Below, in pieces: positions 5,525 to 6,065 of a stretch of DNA of 6,065 nt. The stretch's first letter is position 1. Every line of letters starts with the position of its first letter. Location: NCBI GenBank assembly GCA_036525535.1, contig DATDAH010000357.1, positions 1 to 6,065 of the forward strand, read 5' to 3'. Under the pieces are notes generated by a model. The model was not told the origin of the DNA. It searched no databases and saw only the letters and a list, made by a program, of their open reading frames with translations. Origin of the DNA: DATDAH01 sp036525535 (GTDB taxonomy: Bacteria > Actinomycetota > Acidimicrobiia > Acidimicrobiales > DATDAH01). Both the position numbers and the translations under genes were made by a program.

Positions 5525-6065
5525 CTACCGGAAGTGCCAGCCATCGAAGAGCAGCAGCCGTTCGAGGTGCTCGGGGGAGACCCACAACCCGATCCAGAGC
5601 GGCAGGAACACGACAGCGCAGACGACGACCGCAACCGTGACGATCACGGTGAGGGGACGACCGAAGCGGCTGCGCCGGGTCGCCTCACGCAGGCACCACA
5701 CCAGGCCCAGCGCCATGAACGGGACGAGCGGGGTCAGGTAGTAGAAGAAGATCTGGTTCCGGAGGACCAGCACCCACGGCACGTACAGCACCAACCAGGC
5801 GGCCAACACGACCTCGACAGGGCGATGCCGCTCGCGCCACCACGAAACCAACAACACCGGCAGGGCCACCACGAACGACCACCAGAGCGCTGGGTTCCCG
5901 ACGGCGAGGATCTCCATAGCCTGGCCGTCCGGTCGGGTCGCTGTGAAGTACGGCACGGGCCGGATCATCAGTGGCCACCCGATCGCGCGGCTGGCGAACG
6001 CGTGCGGCGCGGCCAGGTCGCGATGGAACTCGAGGATGTCCAGCTGGCGATGGGCCCACTCCAGC
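5525..6065 (-). CDS. PMT-family protein O-mannosyltransferase (3' part only)
   Basis: The visible part is the C-terminal 179 residues; the 5' end lies beyond the right edge, and the frame is open from base 6064. The segment HRQLDILEFHRDL, then SRAIGWPLMIRPVPYF, then AVGNPALWW, is the characteristic entry to the C-terminal four-helix domain of dolichyl-phosphate-mannose-protein mannosyltransferases. Four hydrophobic helices follow, near WWSFVVALPVLLVSWW, VVLAAWLVLYVPWVLVL, IFFYYLTPLVPFMALGLVW and LTVIVTVAVVVCAVVFLPLW, with the conserved loop RNQIFFYYLTPLVPF between two of them. Actinobacterial members (Rv1002c of M. tuberculosis is the model) sit in the plasma membrane and transfer mannose from polyprenyl-phosphate-mannose to Ser/Thr of exported proteins. 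The catalytic Asp-Glu of the first extracellular loop is outside the window and could not be checked. The protein ends DGWHFR with a TAG stop. The LLM oxidoreductase gene follows 35 bp later. Confidence 0.88.
   Translation of the reverse strand, partial: LEWAHRQLDILEFHRDLAAPHAFASRAIGWPLMIRPVPYFTATRPDGQAMEILAVGNPALWWSFVVALPVLLVSWWRERHRPVEVVLAAWLVLYVPWVLVLRNQIFFYYLTPLVPFMALGLVWCLREATRRSRFGRPLTVIVTVAVVVCAVVFLPLWIGLWVSPEHLERLLLFDGWHFR

Noticed and set aside
5490..5585. N-terminal extension of the LLM oxidoreductase to 5585
   Set aside because: The 32 extra residues overlap the end of the PMT-family gene and do not resemble LLM enzymes. ATG at 5489 has a fitting ribosome site and the family-typical start.
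1..6065. Mobile elements, CRISPR arrays, tRNA/rRNA genes, phage or toxin-antitoxin systems
   Set aside because: Nearly every base lies in a recognisable housekeeping or accessory gene. I saw no direct-repeat arrays, transposase motifs, terminal inverted repeats or RNA gene signatures.

Overview
The window is very GC-rich, with strong G/C bias at third codon positions. Its gene set (an ImuA'/ImuB mutasome pair with an actinobacterial-type LexA box, a coenzyme F420-type luciferase-like oxidoreductase, a bacterial GPP34/GOLPH3-like protein and a PMT-type protein mannosyltransferase) points to a high-GC actinobacterium. An Acidimicrobiia-like lineage is my best guess, but it is inferred from gene content only. 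No rRNA, tRNA, CRISPR array, insertion sequence or phage gene was seen. The window looks like ordinary chromosome, with short gaps between genes.

Layout. (1) Bases 1-370, plus strand: the C-terminal end of an NAD(P)H-binding NmrA-like/SDR oxidoreductase. (2) Bases 377-2712, minus strand: imuA' then imuB, coupled by a 4-bp GTGA overlap and convergent with the oxidoreductase. They are preceded by a promoter (TTGCCA, 17 bp, GATACT) whose spacer and -10 edge are covered by the near-perfect LexA/SOS box TCGAACATCTGTTCGT at 2749-2764. (3) Bases 2816-4019, plus strand: a VOC (glyoxalase-fold) protein and a pirin-family cupin 10 bp apart, transcribed away from the same SOS-box region. (4) Bases 4077-4718, plus strand: a GPP34-domain protein after a 57-bp gap holding a weak hairpin. 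(5) Bases 4731-6065, minus strand: the C-terminal part of a PMT-family mannosyltransferase followed 35 bp later by an LLM-class F420-dependent oxidoreductase, convergent with the GPP34 gene (12-bp gap).

How it works together. The clearest functional unit is the DNA-damage-inducible mutasome. ImuB is a Y-family polymerase homologue in which the catalytic acidic residues appear to be lost but a clamp-binding motif (QLGFWG) is kept. ImuA' is a RecA-fold partner with a degraded Walker A loop. In the studied systems these two act with the error-prone polymerase DnaE2 in translesion synthesis; no dnaE2 lies in this window. The VOC-pirin pair starts 51 bp beyond the SOS box, so it might share LexA control, but this is unproven. 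I see no wholly new system. The most notable points are the SOS promoter architecture, the VOC-pirin pair divergent from it, and the degenerate active sites of both mutasome proteins.
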